A DNA stretch of 64,000 nt. It comes from Sambucus nigra (Eukaryota; Streptophyta; Magnoliopsida; Dipsacales; Adoxaceae). The notes beneath the pieces are model-generated. The model saw only the letters and a program-made list of their open reading frames with translations. It was not told the DNA's origin and did no database searches. Positions 1-12,060 of the stretch are shown piece after piece. Made by a program: the position numbers and the translations under genes. The first letter of the stretch is position 1. The number at the start of each line of letters is the position of its first letter. Location: assembly GCA_949130495.1 (NCBI GenBank), contig OX422208.1, forward strand, positions 642,466,023-642,530,022, given 5' to 3'.

Positions 1-858
1 ACAGAATACTGACAAACTCTCTATAGTGACGTGCCGTGTGTGGAACCTCACCAATATGTGCATGGCTGACAGAATACGGGCGAACTGGCTATAGTGAGGG
101 AATTTTGTGTGGGGTAAAATTTTGGGCGTGTCAGTAATATGTGCAGAACCCGGGAGATGGTGAAATGGCTATACTGGTATTCCATGAAATAAAATGGGAA
201 GAATTAATAAAATTTAGTTGAATATTGTCACATGATTGTTAGATATAAATAAAGGGGTGGCCAAGTTATGTGGATATTTAGTGATATTTATTTTTATTCG
301 CGTGTTAATTTATATCTTCTTTAAATTAAAATACTTGATTGTGATGTTTATCACATATATTGTTATTGTCGGGGTTCACGGGCCCAAATTGGGAAGAGTT
401 GCTTGTATTCATGCGGTGGGCTCTGGCCCATTAAGTAGACTAGAATTTTAGGCATAGCGCTGGAGTAGCTGCATAGGAGTGATGGGAGATATTTTTGGAG
501 ATGCAGCTGGAGATTTAGTTTATATGCTTTAGTAGTTTAATATTGCTTTCTATTTCCTTCACTTTTTATTATGAGACTTTTATTTATGGATTTAGTGGGC
601 CAATTGGTTCCATAGTTGTTTACGGTTACTGTCAAATATTCATAGTTGAATTATTTCAGTGAGATCTATATTTATTTGGAGTTTGATTTATTTTGGATAT
701 TAGCATGGTGATGGATTTAATATTTCTTGAATGTTGATATTTATTGGATCAATTTGATTATTATCTTATGGAAAAAAAATTACTTGTCTCATATATCTGT
801 CACATGCTAAGAACGATTTAATGACTTTCGGAGTAGTTTGACGGCGGTGAAATTAATT
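1..858 (+). repeat. Decayed LTR remnant (Tekay-type, copy 1)
   Basis: From about 365 to 858 this stretch aligns, with many mismatches, to 6715-7190, so the two are copies of one LTR family. Shared landmarks are the GTGGGCTCTGRCCCA core (415-430), a TTTTAGGCATAG block after it, the TTTAGTGGGCCAATTG block and the GTAGTTTGRCGGCGG end near 850. The first 180 bases hold a diverged tandem repeat: units starting ACAGAATAC at 1 and 69 (period 68), with a weaker third near 142. No coding potential is convincing. The 5' end lies outside the window. Confidence 0.55.
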
Positions 859-1383
859 TGGGTCAAGTTTAAGTTAATTTAAGTCAAATTTTCACTAAAT
901 TAATTGGTTAATATTCTTGCTTACCTTATTTAACTTGATAATTAAATTAATTTGGTTTGAGTGATATTAAAGTGTGTGTGTGTTTACTTTAATTCATTTT
1001 GTAGTGTTAATTTTAATTTGTTTTAAGAAATTAAAATTTGTGTTTAATTTAAATTTTCATCTTTTAAAGAAAAGAAAATTAAATAAATTTTGAAAAATTA
1101 AATTTTGTTAGTAACCATCATATTCCGCATTTTTAGGAGATTAATCTTGGATTAAAAAGAAAGAAGTTAAAATTGGGGGTCCAAATGACCCAAAAGAGAG
1201 ATATAGACCGAGCATAACTGTGGTGAGAAAATACTTCTTAGGGGAGGATTTTACCTGTAAAAACATAAAACATTGTCGTGTTTAAAATTGCCACACCTAT
1301 ATAAGGGGAAAAAGACAACTTTCAAGGGCCAAAATTCAAGTACCGCGTAACACACACAATCCTATGTTTATTCGTGTGTGTGG

Positions 1384-1423
<40 letters not shown>

Positions 1424-2761
1424 ACAACTCTATTCCTCTGAATTTGAAACCCAATAATTTGATTTAATCCTCTCCTACTCAGAATCAAAAGAAAAAAACA
1501 AAAAATTCAAGCAATTGAGCAAATAAAATGGTTCAATCGCATTGAAATTTATGTCTATCCATAAATAAAAAATAAATAGAGATATCTTACAATAACTAAT
1601 CGTATTAGACACAATGAGTTGAAAAAATCACAGGGCCACCACCACCACAATCTTGTCACTCCACCAAATTATTAAATTTATCGCTCACACAACAGTCCAA
1701 TCCAATATTAAAGCTGCAAACATCAGATTGAAGATCTGCATTATACTCATTTAGTTAAGAACATTGGTACTGAATTTTTTTTGTAATAAAAATTTCTAAG
1801 GATCAAGTGGCACTATAATAAATATATTAAATGCCAATGGAAAAAACTTATTTCAAATACCCACAAAAATAGTATTGAAATGGCATGGCCATGGGAAGAT
1901 CTGCAATGAGAGTTGCATCTGAAAAACACCAAAATCCTAAAATTAAGATTTCATTTACAAACAGAGGTTTGATAAAAATAGATATTTTCGTTTGTCAGAG
2001 AAAGTAAAGATTGTACTATCGAAGAGGTCTGATAAAAATAGATATTTTCATTTTTCAGAGAAAGTAAAGATTATACTGTTGGAGGTGATACCTTCCCATG
2101 AACATGGGATTTTGTTAGTTTGGTACCATTTCAGAGTGTTGTTACACACGATGGAGCTCAAAGAAGAACAACTTTGTCGGCTAAGAGGTCGAAGGTTCCA
2201 GTAAAAAAGAAACACACACACACACTCATAGTGTAAAAAGAAAGAAACTTTGAGAGACCATTTTGAAGGCTGATATTGAATAAACTGAAAAGGATATTTA
2301 TTTGTTATTTAGATAAACGAAGGCCTTATTTTATACCACTTAAATTCGAAGGTAAATTTCAAAAAGTTGGAAATTTTCAAAATTTTCCAACTTTTAGGTC
2401 GTTCGATAACCTAAATCTGTCTGGGAATTTGTTTTCCATCTACAAGACTCTTAAGCATTATTTGCCACCTTAGTGTGTGTGTGTGTGTTGGGCGGGGGGG
2501 GGGGGGGGGGGGTATTTGCTACATTTGGATGACAAATCACTCAAAGCCATTTTTTTCAAAAATAAACTCCATATATTTCGTAAATATATAAATATATATA
2601 TATAGTTCGTAAATTTGTAAATGTATAAATATTTCGTATATTTCATATATTTATATGCTTCGTATATTTCATATATTTGATTATATATGTATATTACATA
2701 TATTTCATATAAGTATATATATTCCTCACATTTATATATTTAATATATTTTAGTATATATA
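859..2761. other. AT-rich non-coding stretch with microsatellites
   Basis: I recognise no gene here. A TATATAAGG promoter-like box lies at 1298-1306, in a context resembling a plant LTR promoter, but no LTR partner was found. There is an (AT)n run at about 1387-1420. A 60-bp tandem duplication (1965-2024 and 2025-2084, both starting AGGTYTGATAAAAATA) creates the small open frame at 1992-2204. A run of 19 G lies at 2494-2512, and TATA/TTTCGTATATT-rich sequence fills about 2570-2760. Short open frames at 1992-2204 and 2276-2473 match no family I know. Confidence 0.5.
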
Positions 2762-3020
2762 TCTCTACTACTTAAAAAGAGTAAAAAACTCAAGAAGCAC
2801 CATTTTTACGTTATTGCCCTTGTTTATTGACATATTCCTTTTTTACCCTCATTCATACTCATCCATTACTCTTTGTCATAACGACCCAACTTCTTTAGCT
2901 TCTCTTCCTTATCTACAATCTTATCTTTCAACTCCCCCAAATCCTCAATGGAATTTCTTCCATGAAACCCTCTCATCTTCCCCCCCCTCTCAACCACCTA
3001 TGTAAGTATTAGAAAAAAAG

Positions 3021-3025
<5 letters not shown>

Positions 3026-3096
<71 letters not shown>
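3026..3096. repeat. (CT)n(CA)n compound microsatellite
   Basis: A pure CT run of about 30 bases passes directly into a CA run of about 40 bases inside the Helitron. Confidence 0.9.
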
Positions 3097-3099
<3 letters not shown>

Positions 3100-5094
3100 T
3101 GCTTATGATTTTGGGTCGTGATTAATATTAAAATTTTGATCCTCAAAGTTCATAACCGTATTTCCCTTTTCCATTCCATTTTTCGAGTTCTATTCTAGAG
3201 CAATATTTTGAATATATGAATTGGAGTGTCGAACATGTTCATTCCAGATAGAGTTTTCCTTTTTTAGGGATTCATAAAGCTCTCCTCTAAATTGAACAAT
3301 ATATATATATATATATATATATTACTGAGATCCCTGTACTAGCCTCAGCAACTGCTCGCAATAAATATGTTTAGGCTTTTGGGGTCTTCTAAATTTTTGA
3401 TTTTGTGTGGATTTATATTTTGTATATACATATTTTTTTCTTAATAGTTTTCTACAACAGTAACCAATAAGGTATTGTATCCATCCTTTTTGCTTGACGA
3501 AATCATCTACATTTTTAGAGAGCATCTATAATTTTATTTATTCTGCAATTTTTTTAATCCGAATCAGGTTTTAAGTTTTACTAGGTATGTTTATTGTTAT
3601 ATGCGACTCTCTGACTTGATATTTTGTTATTGCTAAGAAAAAGCTCAAGCTGTTATTGGAATCAATCTTCAATATGGTAGTGAATCTTATTTTTCCATTT
3701 CGTCCGTTTGTACTCTCGGAGTAGGGATTGTGTTTGTTGTTATTTTTTTTGGTATATTTCTACATGGTTATGTCAAATATATATTTTTTTGAAAATGTGT
3801 TTTTAGACATACCCCACATGTATTGCGTTGATAAAAAAATATAGATAATTACCTTTTTATTTTTTTAGATATTCAGTGTTAGCACTTGGAATAATTACTG
3901 TAAAAATCTTTTGGCATGTCAAATGTCAATGTGATAATAGAAAAGACAAAAAAACAAGCCTACAAGTCCACTGTTAAGCCACAAGAACTCCTGTAGCTTT
4001 TGTGCTTCATTCATTATTCTACTATATTCTGTTATTTTAGTCTTATTTTTCTATCCAATATTTGTTTTTCCACTTTTCCTTCAAATTTGCAGGTTTGTGG
4101 TTTAATATGAAAGTGTATACCAAAAATGAAGCTTAGTTTGTGTGGGGTGAAAAGAAAATGCTATGTTATGAGCTTTCATCATTTATTGGTTTAAGGAACA
4201 ACTTGTGCTATATTATAAGGTTTGTCTTTCTTTAATATGTATTTAATTTTATTTATGTTTTAGATTGTTGTTGATATATTTTGTGCATTATTTTATAATG
4301 AATGTCTTCATAAAAATATAAAATCAGGGCTTAAAAAGTAAAACAGAATTATATCTTTTAATTTAATTAAAACTATTTAAATTTACACGAATTATACAAT
4401 ATTTATTGAATTTATGTGTATAAATCATATCTTAACAATATATTATAATATGATAGTAATAAGATTAAGGGGTCCCCATTTAAAAATTTATCTAGGGCTG
4501 CAATTTGGCTTGAGTCGGCCCTGGATATAGTGTGTGATAACTATGTTTTGAGTAGTATTAAATAATTTATTTTCAAACTGTTTTTGTGTTTAAATGTTAT
4601 GTGAAGGCATGAATAATTATGTTAGCCATATACCGTATATTATTTCCCGTTGTTTTTCCAAATTGATTTTTGATTAGTTTTTCTTATTCCACTATGAATG
4701 ACGAGAACCATATTCAATATGTTTGTTTAGGCATGTCTTGAATCAAACTTCATTTACTAAATTAATACTCTATTGATGGAAATTGTAAATGTGGTGAATA
4801 ATAATAAGAACTTTACTTTTTACAATTCGTGGTTACAATATTGAGAGAAAATTATGTATACTTATCTTAATAAACTAAATTTTTTTATTCATCCAATTTT
4901 TTTTTCTCATTGATCATTTTAAAATAGTTGATGTGAATACTTTACATTATTTATTTTGTAGCCCCAATTTAATTTATCTAGATATAAGGTCATTTTGTTA
5001 TGCCAGGTATAAGTAACTACAGGCTTTTGTTTCTAATCGTTAAATATTTTCAAAAAAAATCCATCAATTAATGGATTTTAATTGATTGAATTCA

Positions 5095-5206
5095 TATATC
5101 ACATTGAGGTTGTGCACACAAGTACGCAAAGGAGTAACTTTAAGCTCATTTATATCACATTGAGGTTGTTCACACAAGTCCCCAAAGGAGTAACTTTATG
5201 CTCATT
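5095..5206. repeat. 56-bp tandem duplication inside the Helitron
   Basis: Two adjacent 56-bp units start TATATCACAT at 5095 and 5151. They differ at only a few positions, for example GTGCACACAAGTACGC against GTTCACACAAGTCCCC. Confidence 0.8.
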
Positions 5207-6143
5207 CCTTACATGCCCGAAGATACTTATAGCTTCATTATTTGTTTGTATCTTTTTTCTCGTTCGTGATGGTTGTATATAAAATGAATTATACATATAG
5301 TCATTCAACTCCTTAGGGTTTTTTTATCAACTCCAGTTAATGTACGTATCTTTGTAAATTGCCAATTTAATGGATTTTCTTATGTATGTAGGATAAATGA
5401 GGAAACAGACAAATAAATACTTTTATTATTACTGTCAGATACATCCTCTATTTTAAGTTAATGTAAAAGAAATAAATGATGAGCCAAGATCATAATACTC
5501 CACAAGAACATACTAGGGCAAACACACAAGCCTTCCCCTCCATAGTTTGATGGATACTTTTTTTAGAGATTACGGTTGTGTATTGTTTTTTGTTGTGGTG
5601 GTTGTTGTCAAAGAAACCACGCAAGTTTCTTATCAGCTATGACGATTGTGTATTTTCTTTTCTAATTATTTTTTTCCATTTTTGGTTTGTCAAAATAGGA
5701 AACTCGTGGTTGTTTTATCTCAGAAAACAAAGTTTGTGAAATCCTATATTTGTCCCAAGATAGTTATAAACATAAGCCTTTATATATTAATATTGATTAT
5801 CATATGTTAACATTCAAGAAAACAATCTTATTTATTAAGGAAATTGGGATCTAATTTTGTTGGGCGCTTTAAAATTATGCATTTTTTTTATCTTCCTTAT
5901 TCTTGATTTTTATGACTTAAGTTTTTGAATCAGTTGATATTCAAACTGTATTTTTATTCATTTGTACATTAATTTATTTTGATTAAAATATTTTATACTT
6001 ATATATCAATAACAAATACAATTGATATGGATTTTTTAGGTGATAATGGATATGTCTACTTATAATGCGTTGGTCTCCACTTTAAATGTTTAGACTGATT
6101 ACCCGGATAGAGTCGCACGTGCAATGCACATGGGCACACCTAG

Positions 6144-6175
<32 letters not shown>

Positions 6176-6399
6176 AATTAGGTGTATTTTGAGAGTATGT
6201 TTACTTCGTACCGTATGTTTGTGAATTGATTTGTTTAAGGTGTGGGCTTCATTGAATGTGCAAGGTATCACCTCAATTAAGACATAAAATAATTCCCTTG
6301 TTATAACCTATTCACATTTAATCTATATAATAACAGACTACTCTTATTTCCTCATACTTTTACTTATTTAATTGTTTTTATATTATATGTTTTTTTTTG

Positions 6400-7216
6400 G
6401 GGGGGGGGGCGAATAAGTAGTACACTTTTCCGTTGTTCCGTTATCCTAGGCGATAATTGTTGGTAGGTATTCTTCCTAAATGATAGGTTATGATAGATTG
6501 GTATGTAGGAGACATCTAGGTATGGGACTAGGGGTGGTTTAAGGATTTATGCTCGATTAAAGGGCGGGGCTATTAGAAAATAATGAACTTGATAAAATGG
6601 GGAATTAATGCATAATATATTAAACGGGTATTAAAATGAATTTACGTCGCCAATAAGTGCAAGACTAATAAAAATTGGGTTGGCTGGCTATAGCAACGTG
6701 GGTGTGTGTTTGGGTTTACGGGACCTAACTGGTAGGAGTAGCTAATATTCACGCGGTGGGCTCTGACCCATTGTGTTGACTAACATTTCAGGTATAGTAC
6801 CGGAGTAGCTGTATAGTGTGGATTGGAGATCTTGGGAGTGTACCTGGAGATTTATTTTATTTACTTTAGTAGTTAGCTTATCTTCCTATTCCGTCATTTT
6901 TAGTATGAGACTTTCATTTATGGATTTGGTGGGCCAATCGATTCCCTTGATGTTTATGGTTTCTAATAGATATTTACAGTTGGATTATTTCATTTAGGTT
7001 TTAATAATTTGGAGTTGGATTTATTTTGGAGATAGCATGGTAATGGATTTTAATTTGCATGAATGTTTATATTCGTTGGATTTATTCAAATTATATCTTG
7101 TGGAATTAAAGTTTTTAAATGTCTCTTATTTTTATGACATGATGAGAATGCTATTTTAGTTAGTGATACTCGACGTAGTTTGGCGGTGGCCGACGCCAGA
7201 GTGCGTGGGTTGTTAC
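6400..7216 (+). repeat. Decayed LTR remnant (Tekay-type, copy 2)
   Basis: About 6715-7190 aligns to 365-858. This copy keeps the family's 3' terminus, ending GTGGGTTGTTACA at 7216; the same GGTTGTTACA terminus ends the LTR at 10593. The shared core GTGGGCTCTGACCCA is at 6756-6770. No recognisable tRNA-iMet primer site follows, so this is a solo or truncated LTR. The left boundary is uncertain. A T/G homopolymer run near 6390-6410 and (AT)(GT) repeats at 6144-6174 separate it from the Helitron. Confidence 0.55.
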
Positions 7217-7339
7217 ACCTTAGTCCACCAGCAACTAGTCCACATCCCAGTTTTCAATCCCGAGAGTGATTACCAGCTTGTCTTAGTGTGGGGTTCTCAC
7301 CCCAACCAAATTTTCCACCGTAAACACAATGTGCTTGTT

Positions 7340-8012
7340 GTAATCCACATTCTCTAGTCGCTTGCGCTTGCCAGCTTAGCTCTCGGAAAGATCTATCTGG
7401 AAGGCATCCATCACGACTGTGACCTTTTTGAGTTCTATCTTCACTGCATTTCCCTAGATCTTCTTGAGGTTGGATGCCCCTTGTATTACTGCAAAATTAT
7501 GTCCTACTTCCTAGTCTAGGATGTTGTCTAGATTTTTGTCGCTATTGGAGACAACCTAATCAGACTTCTTGTCTATTTACTCATTCAAATGCCCCGCCTG
7601 ATCCAACTCTTTTAAGTGAAATTTTAGTTCCTTGCAATTATTTGTCTTGTGTTCATTTTCCTTGTAGTATGCACATCTGAGAATGTTATTCCTCTTGGTG
7701 AGATCACCTCCCATCTTCTTTATCCACTTAAGAAATTGTTGGTCCTTGATCTTCCATACGATCTTATAAATTGGTTCTTTGAAAACTATGTTGATGGATT
7801 AGAAAGCTTTGGACGAATCCGCTTTTCCCCTGTACTTGGCACCGTTTTTCTTCTTATTCCCCTTTTCATGATTGTTCTGTTTGTCACTCCCTTTGTTCGC
7901 TTTGGCGTGACCAATTTCTGTCTAGCTAGTATGGACCACGTCTATAATACCCTGCATTTTTCTCTTAATAAATTAGTGGAAAATATTCCTTTTTCTAATT
8001 TAGAAAATTTAA
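7340..8012 (-). pseudogene. Tat-type gypsy gag fragment (C-terminal part)
   Basis: Read on the minus strand, 8012 down to 7340 resembles the C-terminal part of Tat-lineage Gag. It shows a PIYKIVWKIKDQQFLKW block, then KKMGGDLTKRN, then a zinc-finger-like CAYYKENEHKTNNC (about 7630-7670 region) followed by KELKFHLKELDQAGHLNE. The second metal ligand is Y instead of the usual C/H, and several in-frame stops are present. Gag packages the element's RNA into virus-like particles; this copy cannot. The plus-strand open frame at 7649-8017 is its shadow. No LTR or pol of the same element is adjacent, so it is a stranded fragment. Confidence 0.6.
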
Positions 8013-8029
8013 TCTAAATAAGTATCTTA

Positions 8030-10593
8030 TTCGGACGTGTTAAGTGGAAGCTTATCATTTGGTAGACTTGTGTGTATTATTCATTTTGTGCATGAATATA
8101 TTATTTGCATATAATAAAAGAAAATTATATAATTTATGTGCGACACAATAAAAAGTAATAATTTTGGCATAAATAATTCGGAGCCCATTTTGAGACTTAT
8201 ATGAACTCATTTAAGTGGTTTAAACCTTTAAAAATGGTCTTGGGTCAATAACATATGGGTTGGGAGAGTTTTGGACTAATTAGAAAAGGAATTCAAGCTC
8301 ATTTGGGGGTCCAAAAGTTGGGCCCATAACCCAACTCGGGATTAGCACTCAGTTTAGTGGTTTAGTGGGAACAAACCACTCCCCAATTATCACAAATAAT
8401 AATTTAAGAAAGCAGCCATGAGAGAGAGAAAAGAGAAAGACCCAAAGGAAGGGAAAAGAAAAAGAACAAGGAGGGATCAAAGGCTTTCAAGGGTTCTCCT
8501 TTACAAAATTTAAAGCCAATAATTTTCTTGAAAAAATTATGTTTCTAATGTATTTCTCAATGCATAATTTATCCCCATTTTATATTTTTGGAAGTTAGGT
8601 CTTATTATGTTTAACTTTGATGATGAAAACCGACATGTAAAGGAAGAATATAACTGTAGAATTCATTCAACAAATTAGGAATCTAAAGCCTTATTAATGA
8701 TTAGATTTCTGTCAAGTTTTGTTAATTACTGGAGGATAATGGGTTATTTATTGTAAGAAATTTTTAGTAATCATCAATGGACTGAAATCTAGATGTATTG
8801 CCCTTATTATTATGTTCTTGAATTGGAATAGACTGAGTTGGGAATTGGATCTTGAATCATTAATTATTAGAATTTGTTTGAAATTTTTTGGGACTGATTA
8901 ATATTAACAGTAGAAAAATTTTGGGCTGCGATCTGTTGGAAATTTTGTAAGTTTGGGGATATCTGAGAAACTCAGAAAGGGAGAGGGGTGGAGAACATGA
9001 CGAGACTTCGTTCAAATGACGTGGCAATTCGTTCAAACGACAAGACATTTTGTTTGAACGACAGCCCCAGTCGTTCAAACGACATGGGTTTTTCCCTCAC
9101 CTTTGAACTTGGAATTCTGTAACTTAGGATCCTATATTGTATTATCCCTCATGAACAGTAGCAGTGTAGGTTTATTAAAGTAACTAATAAGGGTTTTAAT
9201 GGGGTAATTAATTTATGGAATAGTATTCTACACATGTTGAAATTAATGATAATTACCTATAACTATATGGTTAAATAAGTAATTACTAGTTATAATTAAT
9301 AATTTATAAGATGATGAATTATTAATTGGATAATTGAAAATATGGAATTTGAATTTGAGCCTTACGGTAATTTGGGGATAATTACCTCTACATATTATAG
9401 GAAAAATAATATGTATTATATTATAATTGTGTGTGGACAGACCAGTGGACGTTCCTATCGAGTCGGGGGTTCACGCGTTCTGTCCAGTGACCACATGTCG
9501 GCACAGGTGGGTTTGACGTTGTGTAGGCATATAGGTACGACGTAGAGGCTTCCCATCCTCGAGAGCTACGTGTAGAGCTGACTGCTCCTATATTACTGCT
9601 GGGTATGGGCCGTATACAGGTATTCTACATAGGGACTGCCCCCAACTTGTATGAATTTTGTGGTGTCCATTTAGGATGTTAGGATTCCTTCAGGTCGTCC
9701 GACTTGGATGCTATTATTCATTCGAACTTTTCGATAGAGCACGAATACGAAAACGACGGTAGATGCCCTCGTGTGTCACATATATGGAAAGACTTATATT
9801 ATTAATCCCCTGAATATTCTAGAAATATCTTAAGTTGTCTAAGGATATGTCCACTCACTAATGTTTTATTTTAGAACGCATAATAGGTGTTTATGCTTCA
9901 TATTTGATAAAGGGGAAGACCGGTATTAATGTAAATTGGTAAATCTTTAAAAATGTAGATATTTCATTTTGGGTAAATCAAATGGGGAGATGATTTCCTT
10001 TAAAATTTAGATTTTGTTACATATATATTATTCGGGCTATTTTGGGGTGCAAATTTGATATTTAATTTAGATAAGGGGTGAGGTGTCATTTGCATGCGAG
10101 TGTTGAAAAGGTGGATATTTATTGTGCATCGACTGCATGATTACATTCATATTTTATTCAAATGAATTCTTGCACACCTCGGGCTCTGACCCAAAATTTA
10201 AATGTTTTTCCCCAGGTGCTCCTAGATAGGGATAGTTGGATTGTGATGTGGCAATCCTGGGATCTCGCTTAGATTCAATTAATTCTAGCATATATGCTTT
10301 TCATATTCAGTCATTTTATATTTGGAATAGTTGTAAGGGCATAAGCCCGATACTCTTTTATTTCATGTCGGTTGGGATTTATTATGTTAGTTAAATTTTA
10401 TTATTACTATTATGGTGATATGGATTGTTAGACTATTGTGTATGACTTATTCATTTATAAATGCCAAACATTGTGGGAAATAATTTATTTATATCAACTA
10501 TGGTGTTGAGAATGTCATTAATTGACATGAAAGCCCTATCTTCGGCGTATCATGCCTGGCCAGCCTTTACGTGAGAAAATAGGGGTTGTTACA
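8030..10593 (+). repeat. 5' LTR of Tekay-like gypsy element
   Basis: The 3' end is firm: the LTR ends GGGGTTGTTACA at 10593, just before a tRNA-iMet primer site. The 5' boundary is uncertain; 8030 is a rough guess at the first base unlike the gag fragment to its left. Inside are a purine-rich stretch (8400-8480), a cluster of GTCGTTCAAACGAC-like palindromes (about 9005-9085) and the CCTCGGGCTCTGACCCA core at 10177-10193. From about 9040 to 10574 it is the reverse complement of 15122-16675. It would supply promoter and polyadenylation signals to the element. Confidence 0.65.
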
Positions 10594-10595
10594 GT

Positions 10596-10607
10596 TGGTA
10601 TCAGAGC
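10596..10607 (+). other. Primer binding site, tRNA-iMet
   Basis: TGGTATCAGAGC, the standard complement to the 3' end of initiator tRNA-Met, lies two bases downstream of the LTR end. It fixes the LTR boundary and the plus orientation of the element. Confidence 0.88.
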
Positions 10608-10741
10608 ACAGTTCTAGTATCCTTAGGATCTGTGTTTGCGCTCATTACTTTCTAAGTTGCGTCCTTTGATATATAGAGCCTGTATTTAGGACTCACCATA
10701 TTCCTGCGATTAATACTAATTCAGATCTTGTTTGCTTTCAA

Positions 10742-12060
10742 ATGGTAAACGGGCGTAGGGGCAGACCCAAGAAAGTAGCCCCGCCAGTTAGGGAGGAGAA
10801 GGCTCGTCAGGAGCCACCCCAGCCATCCCAGCCACCACAGGCCTCACAGGTTCTGCAGGCCCCACAGCTGATTAATCCGGCAGAGATAGCCACTATAGTG
10901 TCCTAGGCAGTGTCCACAACGATGGCTACTATGGTACAACATTTTATGCCACCTCAGGCACCCCAGCAGCCACCCCAACAGGTGGCTATTCGAGTGCAGG
11001 CACCGAGATACGCATGGGACCGCGCGAGGGAGGCCTTTGTTAAAGGCTAGCCTCCAGAGTTTGCAGGATGGTTTGACATTCAGATTGCTAGTCGTTGGAA
11101 GAAAGATATTGAGAGACACTTGAGGATGGTGGAGTGATTGCCTGTTCAGAAGAAGATGTTGGCATCCTTTAGGTTGGTTGGGGCCTCCCTTCATTGGTGG
11201 TAGGCAGTGATGACGGTTGAGGAGAGGGACAACCTCACGATAGACCAGTTCTGGGAGAGGTTTGACGGGAAATACTTCCCCCTAGCTATGCAGTCCGAGA
11301 TGAGGACTAGATTCATGAATCTAAAGTAGGAGGGACGTACAGTTGCAGAGTACGAGCAAGAGTTCACTGCTCTGTCATATTTTGCAAAGGTGGATGTTCG
11401 GACAGAGAAAATGAGGACGGACCACTTTATCAAGGGGTCATCTTGGCATATTAGGAAGGATCTTTTGGGAAATCCATCATTCTTAACATACAACCATATG
11501 GTTAATGCTGCACTCTTTCATTATCAGGATCAGAGGCCATTTTTGAAAATAAAAGAGGAAAAGTGCCACGATAGAGAGTCATCTATCCAACAGGGAAAGG
11601 CGAGTGAGAGTAGTGGGTTCGGGACCCAACAACACAGGGGCATCCCACCCACCAATCAGAGTAAGAGATTCAGGGGCACTGATGATAGGCAGAGGCAGGG
11701 CCAGGGTCAGGCAGGCCAAGGCCATCAGTATAGGGGCCATCAAGTCCATCTGATCAGAGGGGAGCAGGGTCAGTAGGGCATATGATTCGTACGGATGCCC
11801 TTTCAAGTAAATTGCTACACTTGTGGGGAGAGGGGTCATTCTTTGAGGTTTTGCCCATGGACGAATCTGGCCGCCCAGGGGCAGGGAGGCCAGAGAGAAC
11901 ATCAGGCGCTGCAGGGATAACGCCCACCATTTCAGGCTCAATGAGCCACAACACCAGTCGCTCCATCACCCTCCGCCCGCCTCAGGGGCAACAACAGCTT
12001 CAGTATGACCAGGTCTACCATGTAGCAGCAGCAGATGGACCCGCTCCTCCATAGGTAGTT
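10742..12060 (+). pseudogene. Tekay-like gypsy gag (broken)
   Basis: The frame opens at ATG 10742 with MVNGRRGRPKKVAPPV, a basic, proline/glutamine-rich start usual for chromovirus Gag. The capsid-like part runs from FAGWFDIQI to FWERFDGKYFP and VAEYEQEFTALSYFAKV (about 11055-11400). A CX2CX4HX4C zinc knuckle, CYTCGERGHSLRFC, sits at 11813-11854 in the same frame as the ATG. In-frame stops fall at 10904, 11048, 11135, 11201, 11327, 11774 and 11783, and five of these seven are TAG. A frameshift follows the knuckle before the protease. The open frames at 11390-11776 and 11782-12054 and those on the opposite strand are pieces or shadows of this gene. Confidence 0.85.

Larger units (their letters stand above)
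2762..6143 (+). mobile_element. Non-autonomous Helitron (about 3.4 kb)
   Basis: The left end reads A|TCTCTACTACTTAAAAAGAG, the 5' TC terminus typical of plant Helitrons. The right end has a short hairpin (GTGCA-A-TGCAC, near 6119-6129), then ten bases, then CTAG followed by T. That is the family's 3' hairpin plus CTRR end, inserted between A (2761) and T (6144). The flanks on both sides are (TA)n, so removing the element rejoins an (AT)n microsatellite, as expected for a Helitron, which makes no target duplication. I see no Rep/helicase coding, so it needs a helper. Inside are a (CT)n(CA)n block, a 56-bp tandem duplication and anonymous AT-rich sequence. Confidence 0.78.

Noticed and set aside
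1992..2473. Possible small host gene in two short plus-strand frames
   Set aside because: The first frame arises from a 60-bp tandem duplication and neither resembles a known protein; no splice or promoter context supports them.
4470..4525. CAGGGCCGAC-like end (minus strand) suggesting a hAT element terminus inside the Helitron
   Set aside because: Only one possible end is visible, with no matching inverted terminus or 8-bp duplication.
7649..8017. A 122-codon plus-strand frame with hydrophobic stretches that looked like a membrane protein
   Set aside because: The minus strand of the same region reads as Tat gag with its zinc-finger-like block, which explains the open frame better.
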